Below are positions 32,899 to 39,609 of a stretch of 48,253 bases of DNA, piece after piece (positions within the stretch are counted from its first letter, which is position 1; each line of letters opens with the position of its first letter). The stretch spans positions 1 through 48,253 of the forward strand of contig CALFNW010000009.1 of assembly GCA_937902275.1 (NCBI GenBank), read 5' to 3'. This stretch comes from UBA4717 sp002404395 (lineage in GTDB: Bacteria > Bacillota > Clostridia > Oscillospirales > CAG-272). The notes under the pieces were generated by a model that was given only the letters and a program-made list of their open reading frames with translations, did not search any database and was not told where the DNA came from. Made by a program: the position numbers and the translations under genes.

Positions 32899-33681
32899 TT
32901 AAAAACCGATTCCTGTCGCTTCCATGCAGCGTCCGTTTTCTCGGTCAAGTTTGAAGATCGCCGCGCCGGCGCTGATACTGCCGTCCGCCTGCTCAAAACG
33001 CACCGGCATCCGCGAGAGGAATTTTTTGATTATAGATTCGCATTTAACGCCGAGTATGCTGTCGTCGGGGCCGGTCATCCCGAGATCCGTAATGAATCCC
33101 GTACCGTGAGGCAATATTCTTGCGTCGGCGGTCGCAACATGAGTGTGAGTGCCGAATACTGCGTTTACTTTGCCGTCAAGATAGCGCGCAAGCGCCGCTT
33201 TTTCGCTTGTTGCCTCCGCGTGAATATCCACGACCGCAAAGTCGTATTTTCCGCGTGTTTCCGCAAGTATACGGTCGGCACAGCGGAACGGATCGTCGGA
33301 CGGCTCCATGTATATCGTGCCGAGCAGATTTATTACAAGCACGTCCCTGCCGCCGACGTTTATTATCGTGTATCCGTTACCCGGCGTGTCTCCCGGCATA
33401 TTGGCGGGGCGCAGTACATTGCTTTTTTCATCAAGATATGAGTATATTTCGCGTCTTCTGAAGCTGTGGTTGCCGCCGGTGACCACATCCGCTCCCGAGT
33501 CAAACAGCAGTTCGACGCTCTGCGGCAACATTCCGTTGCCGTCGGCGGAGTTTTCACCGTTTACAACGGTAAGATCGATTGAGTTTGCCTCCCTGATCTG
33601 CCAGAGCTTTTTTCGCAGATATTCGCATGATGCCATGCCGACCGCATCGCCGACCGCTAATATATTGAATGTTTTATTCAT
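32899..33681 (-). CDS. ymdB: YmdB-family metallophosphoesterase (2',3'-cyclic nucleotide phosphodiesterase)
   Basis: 260 residues. Dinuclear-metal motifs: ILAVGDAVG (metal Asp), VVNGENSADG (Glu/Asn), VVTGGNHSF (Asn-His), VDIHAEATSEK (His) and FGTHTHVATADARIL (His-x-His). Typical YmdB proteins read GDIVGxPGR at the first motif; here it is GDAVGMASCEYL, a deviation past the metal Asp. B. subtilis YmdB hydrolyses 2',3'-cAMP and affects biofilm and motility. GGAGG lies 4 nt before the ATG. Divergent from the DUF3006-PFK operon and convergent with mazF. Confidence 0.93.
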   Translation of the reverse strand: MNKTFNILAVGDAVGMASCEYLRKKLWQIREANSIDLTVVNGENSADGNGMLPQSVELLFDSGADVVTGGNHSFRRREIYSYLDEKSNVLRPANMPGDTPGNGYTIINVGGRDVLVINLLGTIYMEPSDDPFRCADRILAETRGKYDFAVVDIHAEATSEKAALARYLDGKVNAVFGTHTHVATADARILPHGTGFITDLGMTGPDDSILGVKCESIIKKFLSRMPVRFEQADGSISAGAAIFKLDRENGRCMEATGIGF

Positions 33682-33695
33682 GTTGCCTCCGATTG

Positions 33696-33724
33696 TTGAC
33701 TTTAAGCTGATTTACTGCTATAAT
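33696..33724 (+). promoter_or_regulatory. Promoter of the DUF3006-PFK-glycosidase operon
   Basis: TTGACT (33696-33701) and TATAAT (33719-33724) with a 17-bp spacer. A CGGC-TAT-GCCG hairpin (33736-33746), related in style to the start-proximal elements, lies at the very start of the transcript. The remaining leader to 33893 shows no other feature. Confidence 0.88.
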
Positions 33725-33893
33725 TGTCTTGTATGCGGCTATGCCGTCATATTGATTTTAACATAAACGAACGGCTTTTGCAACTGCAAAATGTCGGCTC
33801 AAAGGAAATCTGTGTGAAAGTTTTACGGTATACGGGCGGATTCCCGTGATCGACGCCGAAACTTTGAGCCGCTTCGCCGACATGGAGCTTGTT

Positions 33894-34145
33894 ATGAAGT
33901 ATTCGCTTGATCGGATCGAGGGCGATATCGCGGTATTGATCGGATTCAATGATGAAAGCGTATTGAATCTGCCGATCGACCGCTTGCCGGAAAATGTACG
34001 GGACGGAAGTACGCTTGAGCTTGCCGACGACGGAACGGCGATCTTGCTTGAAGCTGAGTCCGAAGCCGCGCTTGCGACTGCGCGAAGCAGATTTGACAGA
34101 CTCAAAAAAAGAAACGATAATGCACAGCACAGTAAAAATATGTAA
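33894..34145 (+). CDS. DUF3006-domain protein
   Basis: 83 residues: MKYSLDRIEGDIAVLIGFNDESVLNLPIDRLPENVRDGSTLEL is the typical compact beta-rich DUF3006 core, followed by a basic tail (RSRFDRLKKRND). The function of the family is unknown; it is often found beside metallo-hydrolases in Bacillota. The start is ATG 33894, because GGAG lies 6 nt upstream and family members begin at MKY-x-x-DRIEG. The open frame extends upstream to a GTG at 33846 without a ribosome site. First gene of an operon with PFK, 32 nt before it. Confidence 0.8.
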   Translation: MKYSLDRIEGDIAVLIGFNDESVLNLPIDRLPENVRDGSTLELADDGTAILLEAESEAALATARSRFDRLKKRNDNAQHSKNM

Positions 34146-34177
34146 GTGCATCAAGAAAAAGAAAGGTTGAATCCGAT

Positions 34178-35431
34178 TTGAAAAAGGAATTACTTAAAGG
34201 CAATGCCGTTGTCGGGCAGTCGGGCGGTCCCACCGCTGCAATAAATGCAACGCTTTCCGGTGTGGTAAGAGGCGCGCTGGGGTCTGCGGCTATAGATAAG
34301 ATATACGGAGCGCTTAACGGAATGGAAGGACTGCTTGAAGGCAGAGTGATAGATCTGACCGAAAGACTCGGATCGGAGTCGGAATTAAAGCTGCTTGAAG
34401 CCACGCCTGCCGCTGCGCTCGGTTCCTGCCGACTGAAGCTTCCGGACCCAAACGAACAGCCAGAGGTATACGCTCGCTTGTTTGAGGTGTTCGATTCACT
34501 CGGGATCAAATACTTTTTCTATATCGGCGGCAATGATTCCATGGATACCGTAGCAAAGGTATCGGCATATGCCGGGAGTGTCGGAAGCGACGTAAGAGTT
34601 ATGGGCGTGCCGAAAACGATCGACAACGACCTCTGCGAGACCGATCACACCCCGGGATTCGGCTCGGCGGCGAAGTATATCGCTACGGTGATGCAGGAGA
34701 TACTGCGCGACACGGCGGTATACACGGTAAAGGCGGTCACGGTAGTTGAGATAATGGGGCGTGATTCCGGATGGCTCACCGCGGCGGCGGCTATCCCGCG
34801 CCGCCTGTCGGACGTTGAGCCGGATCTCGTTTATCTTCCCGAGGTGCCGTTTGATTTTGAAAATATGTTTGCGGATGTTGAGAAACTGTTTGAAAGGAAG
34901 CCGAACATTGTGATCGCAATATCCGAAGGCGCAAGGCTTGCGGACGGGACCTATGTCGGCGCCGGCACGCAAAACGGCGTTTCGGATGTGTTCGGTCACA
35001 AATATCTCGGCGGTACGGGAAAAGCGGTCGAGCAGGCGATAAAATCGCATTTCGGCTGTAAAGTCAGGACGGTTGAGCTGAATCTTCCCCAACGCTGTGC
35101 CGCTCATGCGGCGTCGCTTACCGATATTAACGAAAGCATTGCGGTCGGACGTGCGGCGGTTTCCTGCGCGGAGCGCGGCGAGAGCGGAAAGATCATGTGT
35201 CTTGTGCGCGCAAACGGTGATTATGCGATCACATACGAACCGCACGATATTGCGCCCATAGCAAATAAGATCAAAGAAGTTCCGCGCGAATTTATAAATG
35301 AGTCCGGCAACAATGTTACCGATGAATGTATAGACTATCTGCTTCCGCTTATAAAGGGCGAGGCGGAATGTATTTACCGCGACGGACTTCCGTTGCACAT
35401 AAACCTTAAGAATACGGAGAAAAGCAAATGA
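34178..35431 (+). CDS. 6-phosphofructokinase, probably pyrophosphate-dependent
   Basis: 417 residues. PFK core: VVGQSGGPTAAINATLSG (phosphate loop), FFYIGGNDSMDTVAKV, GVPKTIDNDLCETDHTPGFGSAAKY, VEIMGRDSGWLTAAAAI, VIAISEGARL and RTVELNLPQRCAAHAASLTD. GGNDS in place of the ATP-type GGDGS, and Lys in PKTIDND in place of the Gly of PGTIDND, are the known marks of PPi-using enzymes, which make the fructose-6-phosphate step reversible. The start is TTG 34178 with AAAGG 11 nt upstream; no ATG is available before the phosphate loop. It overlaps the next gene by 4 nt. Confidence 0.93.
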   Translation: MKKELLKGNAVVGQSGGPTAAINATLSGVVRGALGSAAIDKIYGALNGMEGLLEGRVIDLTERLGSESELKLLEATPAAALGSCRLKLPDPNEQPEVYARLFEVFDSLGIKYFFYIGGNDSMDTVAKVSAYAGSVGSDVRVMGVPKTIDNDLCETDHTPGFGSAAKYIATVMQEILRDTAVYTVKAVTVVEIMGRDSGWLTAAAAIPRRLSDVEPDLVYLPEVPFDFENMFADVEKLFERKPNIVIAISEGARLADGTYVGAGTQNGVSDVFGHKYLGGTGKAVEQAIKSHFGCKVRTVELNLPQRCAAHAASLTDINESIAVGRAAVSCAERGESGKIMCLVRANGDYAITYEPHDIAPIANKIKEVPREFINESGNNVTDECIDYLLPLIKGEAECIYRDGLPLHINLKNTEKSK

Positions 35432-36360
35432 TAAAGAGAAACAAAAGGATCCCGATACCCGAGTACGACGGCGAATTTGTACATATATATGCTCCGGGCG
35501 GCGATACATACGAGGGAGAGGATACCGTAAATTACAAGCACGGCAATTACTACGGCGAATGGATCACAAACGATTTTTCGATAATCAAGGATGACGGAGG
35601 TTATCGGATGATCGGTATTACTCATCCGAGACCCGCGGGCTTTATAGACGACTACAACTATGACGAGGCGGATGTGCACGAAGCGGAATATCAGTGCTAC
35701 CATTGCTTTGCAAAGGGCGAGCACTTTAAGGATGTATTTTACGAAAATTCTTTTAAAGACTTTAAAAAGATACTCTATCCGTCGGCGCGTAAGGGCGAGC
35801 AGCCGGAGCTGTGGGCGCCGCATTTTATGAAAGAAAACGGCGAATATAAGGTCATATACAGCCCGCGTAAAATGAGACTTGCAATCAGCCGCGATATGGA
35901 GAATTTCACGGTAGGCAAATGCTTGTTTGAATGTAATTCTCCGGTTGCAAGAGACCCGTATGTATTTGTCGAAGACGGCAAATATTACCTCATATATACC
36001 GAGAACAAACAACTTAAATACCGTGTTTCTTCGGATTTTGAAAATTGGTCCGAAGAAAAAGTGCTTCAGGACACGCTTTTTGCAAACGGTGAAAACGAAT
36101 CGCCGTTTATGTTCAAACGCGACGGCATATATTACCTGCTTTGGTCTGTGTGCGACGGCAGATGCGGCTGCTATGATTCGCGCACGTTTGTCTTTGCGGC
36201 GGAAAAATTTGAGGATTTCATGAATGCCGCGCCGATAACCATGCTGCGCGCTCATGCTCCCGAGGTCGTATGCGACGGGGACGATTATTACCTGCTCAGC
36301 ACATTTTATCCGCATAACGGAGTCAGTGCCGTTAAGCTCAAATGGGATCTGAACGGCTGA
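35428..36360 (+). CDS. Five-bladed beta-propeller glycosidase-like protein (GH43/GH32-type)
   Basis: 310 residues. Repeating blades with motifs of the furanosidase superfamily: ITNDFSIIKDDGGYRMIGI (first blade), ELWAPHFMKENGEYKVIYSPR, SPVARDPYVFVEDGKYYLIYTE, and ESPFMFKRDGIYYLLWSV. The Asp of ARDP and Glu of ESPF are in the positions of the transition-state and acid residues. The first catalytic Asp is not certain. No signal peptide, so it should act inside the cell on imported oligosaccharides. ATGA overlap with the PFK gene couples their translation, an unusual tie between a glycosidase and central glycolysis. Confidence 0.82.
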   Translation: MIKRNKRIPIPEYDGEFVHIYAPGGDTYEGEDTVNYKHGNYYGEWITNDFSIIKDDGGYRMIGITHPRPAGFIDDYNYDEADVHEAEYQCYHCFAKGEHFKDVFYENSFKDFKKILYPSARKGEQPELWAPHFMKENGEYKVIYSPRKMRLAISRDMENFTVGKCLFECNSPVARDPYVFVEDGKYYLIYTENKQLKYRVSSDFENWSEEKVLQDTLFANGENESPFMFKRDGIYYLLWSVCDGRCGCYDSRTFVFAAEKFEDFMNAAPITMLRAHAPEVVCDGDDYYLLSTFYPHNGVSAVKLKWDLNG

Positions 36361-36474
36361 TTCAAAACGCGCCCCGGACCCGTTTGAAAATTACGACAAT
36401 ATTATGGATCTGCATGAACGCGGACCCCTGATCTCATAAGAGTATGGACGGGTTCGCGTCCGAAAAATTTATGG

Positions 36475-36489
36475 GTCGGCTACGCCGAC
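36475..36489 (+). promoter_or_regulatory. Start-proximal hairpin element, copy g (GH26-like)
   Basis: GTCGGC-TAC-GCCGAC: perfect 6-bp stem and 3-nt loop, 12 nt before the ATG at 36502. Followed by ACGGAGACCGAAATG with GGAG as ribosome site. The 5' flank ATGGGTCGGCT equals that of copy d. A second small hairpin GGACG/CGTCC lies at 36446-36461. Confidence 0.65.
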
Positions 36490-36501
36490 ACGGAGACCGA
36501 A

Positions 36502-38547
36502 ATGAAAAGACGTTTTTTGGCATTCCTCCTTGTGATCGCTATGCTGCTTCCGCTCGGTGCGGTGTCAGCCGCTGCCGTTGATCTGCCTGAGGGGTGGTGG
36601 CCCTATTGGTCTGCTTATTCCGAGGCGGTAAAAAGCGGCAACCTTGACGAGATCGTTTCCAAAGGCAATGCAGTAGAGCAGTTTTATTCAAAGTATCCGC
36701 GCACTTATGATATGGCTGAAAATCTTTACCTCATCTATCTTACGAGACTTGACAAGCTGATCTTTGAAGAACGCGGAGATTATACTGCTGCGATCGAAAA
36801 TACGAAAAAGCTCCGTGAGGTCAGCGAGTGGATCACCGCACAGGGCGTTAATCGTGCGGACGTGGTCAAGCGTTGCGACGCGCATCTTAAATTGCTTGAG
36901 GTAAAGCACGGAGTTTATGCGGCGTCATATACGCAGAACAATACCTACGGCTCAAAGATCGCCGCCGCATCCGGCACGTATTTCGGTACGGTCCACGAGG
37001 GAGTATATGCAAAGGACGGCAGTGCGAGCATTGCTTCGCTGTATATCGGGATCGAATCCGAAACGCTCTCCAAGTTTGATCACTATATCGACGAAATAAA
37101 CGACGGAAGCCGCGTGCTGCTGTTCAACTTCAACTTTGACAAAGAAGGCGATACTGCGCGCGTGATACCGAACGGTACATATGACGACAGCCTCAAAAGC
37201 TCGTTTAACTATATTTCCAAGCTCGACTGCCCCGTGCTCGTGCGCATCGGCGGCGAAATGGACGTATGGACGAAATCGGTAACGCCCGAAGAGTTTATCA
37301 AGGCATACGATCATGTTGCAAAAATCGCCAGAAGCACTGCGCCGAATGCGGAGCTTGTGTGGTCGCCGAACTGCGTCAGCGGCTTTTATACAAATACCGA
37401 GGACTATTATCCTGACGACAGTAATGTTGACTTTGTGGGACTTTCGCTGTATTATAACTACGACGCGGCGGACAGATCGCTTGTCTGGCTTGAGTATTCC
37501 TACGGCGAGCGTTTTGCCGATCCGCTGAATGTTGCCGAAAAGGTAATTGAAATCGCAAGAGCGCACGGCAAGCCGGTAATTGCAACCGAAGGCGGTATCA
37601 TGAAGAACGGCACCGGCGGAGAAGCGCTTGCCGCACGTCTTGCGGCAAAGGAATTTTCCGCGCTGACGATGATGTATCCCGAAGTTAAAGCGATAGTATA
37701 TTTCGATAAAAAATTCGGAAGCAACGACTATACGCTTGCAGGAAGCGTGCTTGACGCGGTAAACGCGGCAATAGAAGCGAATCCTACGCTTATCGCCTCC
37801 GGCGACAAGAGCGCGGCTACATATATTCCGCTTGAAAAATTCAATGAAAATGTTGAAGTTCTGGAGCTTGGCGCGCTCGGCAGAACTTATAAAAGCATGG
37901 ATATGACCGCCGAATATCTGCTTGACGGAACACGCATGGCTTCGAATGCCGATGCGGCTAACCGTTGCACGCTTGAGCTTAAAGATATACCTTACGGCAA
38001 GCACAAGCTTGAGGTGAAGTTCTCCGACGGAAACGGATACAGCCTTTCGGAGGTTTATACGCTCAACTATTCTTCTTCCGGCAGAGTGCTCTGCTCAAAA
38101 GGCTTTGCCGTTGACTACGCAAAGTCGAGTACGCAGAGTGTATTGATGAACGGTAAAAAAATAACGCTTTCCACATATCAGCTTACCGACGCTACGGGGG
38201 GCAGTACGAATTATGTGCGTCTGCGTGACATAGCCGCGCTCATGAATGAAACAGGCTCCTGCTTTGAAGTGGGTTGGAATGCCGAGAAAGGCATAATATC
38301 CGTTGAGACCGGCAAGCACTATACAGCGGTCGGCGGAGAGGGCAAGGCGCCGTTCACCGAAGACAAGACGTATAATCTGCTTGATAAAGCGGTCAGCGTG
38401 GACTCTGTTGCGACCAAAATGGAGGGCATACTCATGACCGACTCAAAGGGCGGCGGACACACTTACTTTAAGCTGCGCGACCTTGGCAAGGTATGCGGAT
38501 TTGAAGTCGATTGGAACGCAAATGACGGCATAATAATCAACGCATAA
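36502..38547 (+). CDS. Secreted GH26-like glycosidase with copper-amine-oxidase-N-like C-terminus
   Basis: 681 residues. Signal peptide (FLAFLLVIAMLLPLGAVSAAA, 4-24); a helical N-terminal region (about 25-140); a TIM-barrel domain (about 150-430) resembling GH26 beta-mannanases; then a linker and beta-rich part. At the C-terminus (about 540-681) are two motifs, YVRLRDIAALMN and YFKLRDLGKVCGF, of the Cu_amine_oxidN1 type, a common cell-surface domain of Clostridia. Candidate catalytic residues are Glu252 (VRIGGEMDVWT) as acid/base and Glu363 (VIATEGGIM) as nucleophile, spaced suitably. The classical GH26 RPFHE is changed to VRIGGE, so specificity is open. Preceded by hairpin copy g and followed by two terminators. 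Confidence 0.78.
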   Translation: MKRRFLAFLLVIAMLLPLGAVSAAAVDLPEGWWPYWSAYSEAVKSGNLDEIVSKGNAVEQFYSKYPRTYDMAENLYLIYLTRLDKLIFEERGDYTAAIENTKKLREVSEWITAQGVNRADVVKRCDAHLKLLEVKHGVYAASYTQNNTYGSKIAAASGTYFGTVHEGVYAKDGSASIASLYIGIESETLSKFDHYIDEINDGSRVLLFNFNFDKEGDTARVIPNGTYDDSLKSSFNYISKLDCPVLVRIGGEMDVWTKSVTPEEFIKAYDHVAKIARSTAPNAELVWSPNCVSGFYTNTEDYYPDDSNVDFVGLSLYYNYDAADRSLVWLEYSYGERFADPLNVAEKVIEIARAHGKPVIATEGGIMKNGTGGEALAARLAAKEFSALTMMYPEVKAIVYFDKKFGSNDYTLAGSVLDAVNAAIEANPTLIASGDKSAATYIPLEKFNENVEVLELGALGRTYKSMDMTAEYLLDGTRMASNADAANRCTLELKDIPYGKHKLEVKFSDGNGYSLSEVYTLNYSSSGRVLCSKGFAVDYAKSSTQSVLMNGKKITLSTYQLTDATGGSTNYVRLRDIAALMNETGSCFEVGWNAEKGIISVETGKHYTAVGGEGKAPFTEDKTYNLLDKAVSVDSVATKMEGILMTDSKGGGHTYFKLRDLGKVCGFEVDWNANDGIIINA

Positions 38548-38568
38548 GCGAACAAACGATATATAAAC

Positions 38569-38611
38569 AGGGGATGTTAAAAGCTCGGCTTGAGTTTTTA
38601 ACATCCCCTTG
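38569..38611 (+). terminator. Terminator of the GH26-like gene
   Basis: AGGGGATGTTAAAAGCTC (38569-38586) pairs with GAGTTTTTAACATCCCCT (38592-38609) with one mismatch. Nearly the same stem as the gap terminator at 22954-22997. Confidence 0.85.
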
Positions 38612-38624
38612 CTGCGATCATTGT

Positions 38625-38653
38625 AAAGCCGCGGAATCTTCCGCGGCTTTTTT
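38625..38653. terminator. Second terminator between convergent genes
   Basis: AAAGCCGCGGAA (38625-38636) and TTCCGCGGCTTT (38639-38650), perfect, then TTT. It lies 6 nt from the end of the convergent AraC gene and backs up the preceding terminator. Confidence 0.88.
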
Positions 38654-38658
38654 GCGTT

Positions 38659-39441
38659 TTAAAAAGCTTTGCCGAATTTTTTGCTTCGGTATTTGTTCGG
38701 CGTTTCGCCGACAAGCTCCTTAAAATTCTTGATAAAGTAGCTCGTGTCCTGAAAACCGCACATCAGCGCAATATCCTCGACCGGGAGCGAGGTCTGCCAA
38801 AGCATATGCTTGGCTTTTCGGATCCTGATAATTTTCAGAGACTGCATGACGGTCATTCCGCAGCCTTCCTTGAATATGCGGCATAAATTGAATTTGTCGG
38901 TACCGGCGGCTTGTGCGATCTCGTCAAGCGAAAGCGGACGGTCGAAGTTGCGGTCAAGAAAGATATTTATTTCGTCGCACATACTCTTGGGTTTTTGAAA
39001 TATCGAGTTGAACAGCCGTGCCGCCCATCGGTAACCTTCTGCTGCCACAAGTATTTCCGAGGACTCGTTCCCGCAATAATCTGACAATTTGACTGCGTCG
39101 GTGCTGAGACCTTCGGGACACGTAAAAAAGAAATAATCTTTGATCTTGTAATATTCGAGCAGCTCGTCGCCGTTTAAGAAACAGACCCATGTCGCCGTGG
39201 CGGGATTTGCGCGGTCGCCGTATTCATGCGGGACGTTTTTTCTGAAGAAAAAGCCCTCGCCGGCGCGGAGCAGGCGGGATTCTCCGCCGATCTTTACCGG
39301 CATCGTCCCTTCTTCGACCCAATGTATCTGATTCTGTTCAAACCCGTTCGGGCGTATTATCAAGCTCTGTTTCTGGTGTCTGCCGACCGCCATGGGCGCA
39401 AACGGTAACAGCGGAGACGGGTATTGAGTATTTATAAACAT
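38659..39441 (-). CDS. AraC-family transcriptional regulator
   Basis: 260 residues. Cupin-type sensor (about 20-110: IHWVEEGTMPVKIGGESRLLRAGEGFFFRKNVPHEYGD) and a C-terminal AraC DNA-binding domain (about 160-260: LSLDEIAQAAGTDKFNLCRIFKEGCGMTVMQSLKIIRIRKAKHML, then VEDIALMCGFQDTSYFIKNFKELVGETPNKYR). AAAGGA lies 9 nt before the ATG. It is divergent from the dockerin SGNH gene, whose promoter region is repeated before the GH27 gene, so it is the prime candidate activator of both. Ligand unknown, probably an oligosaccharide. Confidence 0.93.
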   Translation of the reverse strand: MFINTQYPSPLLPFAPMAVGRHQKQSLIIRPNGFEQNQIHWVEEGTMPVKIGGESRLLRAGEGFFFRKNVPHEYGDRANPATATWVCFLNGDELLEYYKIKDYFFFTCPEGLSTDAVKLSDYCGNESSEILVAAEGYRWAARLFNSIFQKPKSMCDEINIFLDRNFDRPLSLDEIAQAAGTDKFNLCRIFKEGCGMTVMQSLKIIRIRKAKHMLWQTSLPVEDIALMCGFQDTSYFIKNFKELVGETPNKYRSKKFGKAF

Positions 39442-39454
39442 TTCGCAATATCCT

Positions 39455-39507
39455 TTTATTTATCCAAATATGTTTAGATTGACACTGCGCCGAGCGCAAT
39501 ATATAAT
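39455..39507 (+). promoter_or_regulatory. Promoter and upstream site of the dockerin SGNH gene (copy 1 of a duplicated region)
   Basis: TTGACA at 39479-39484 and TATAAT at 39502-39507, 17 bp apart. The preceding TTTTATTTATCCAAATATG (39455-39473) and the following leader (to about 39590) recur before the GH27 gene. The upstream stretch is a likely AraC-regulator site, being shared by the two promoters and ending next to the -35 box. Confidence 0.85.
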
Positions 39508-39609
39508 GGTAGGTGAACCGTGGACATTATATCATGAATTGTTTGAAACGTCAATGTTTTTACGGGAAATGCGGTGCAATATTTTTGTGTTTTCTTTTTG
39601 GAGGCTATT

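Noticed and set aside
33736..33746. CGGC-TAT-GCCG hairpin as a start-proximal element
   Set aside because: Similar in style, but it lies about 147 nt before the gene start and near the transcription start, so it was not counted with the seven.
34496..35509. 337-codon minus-strand frame opposite the PFK gene
   Set aside because: Antisense shadow of the PFK frame, with no domain and no ribosome site.
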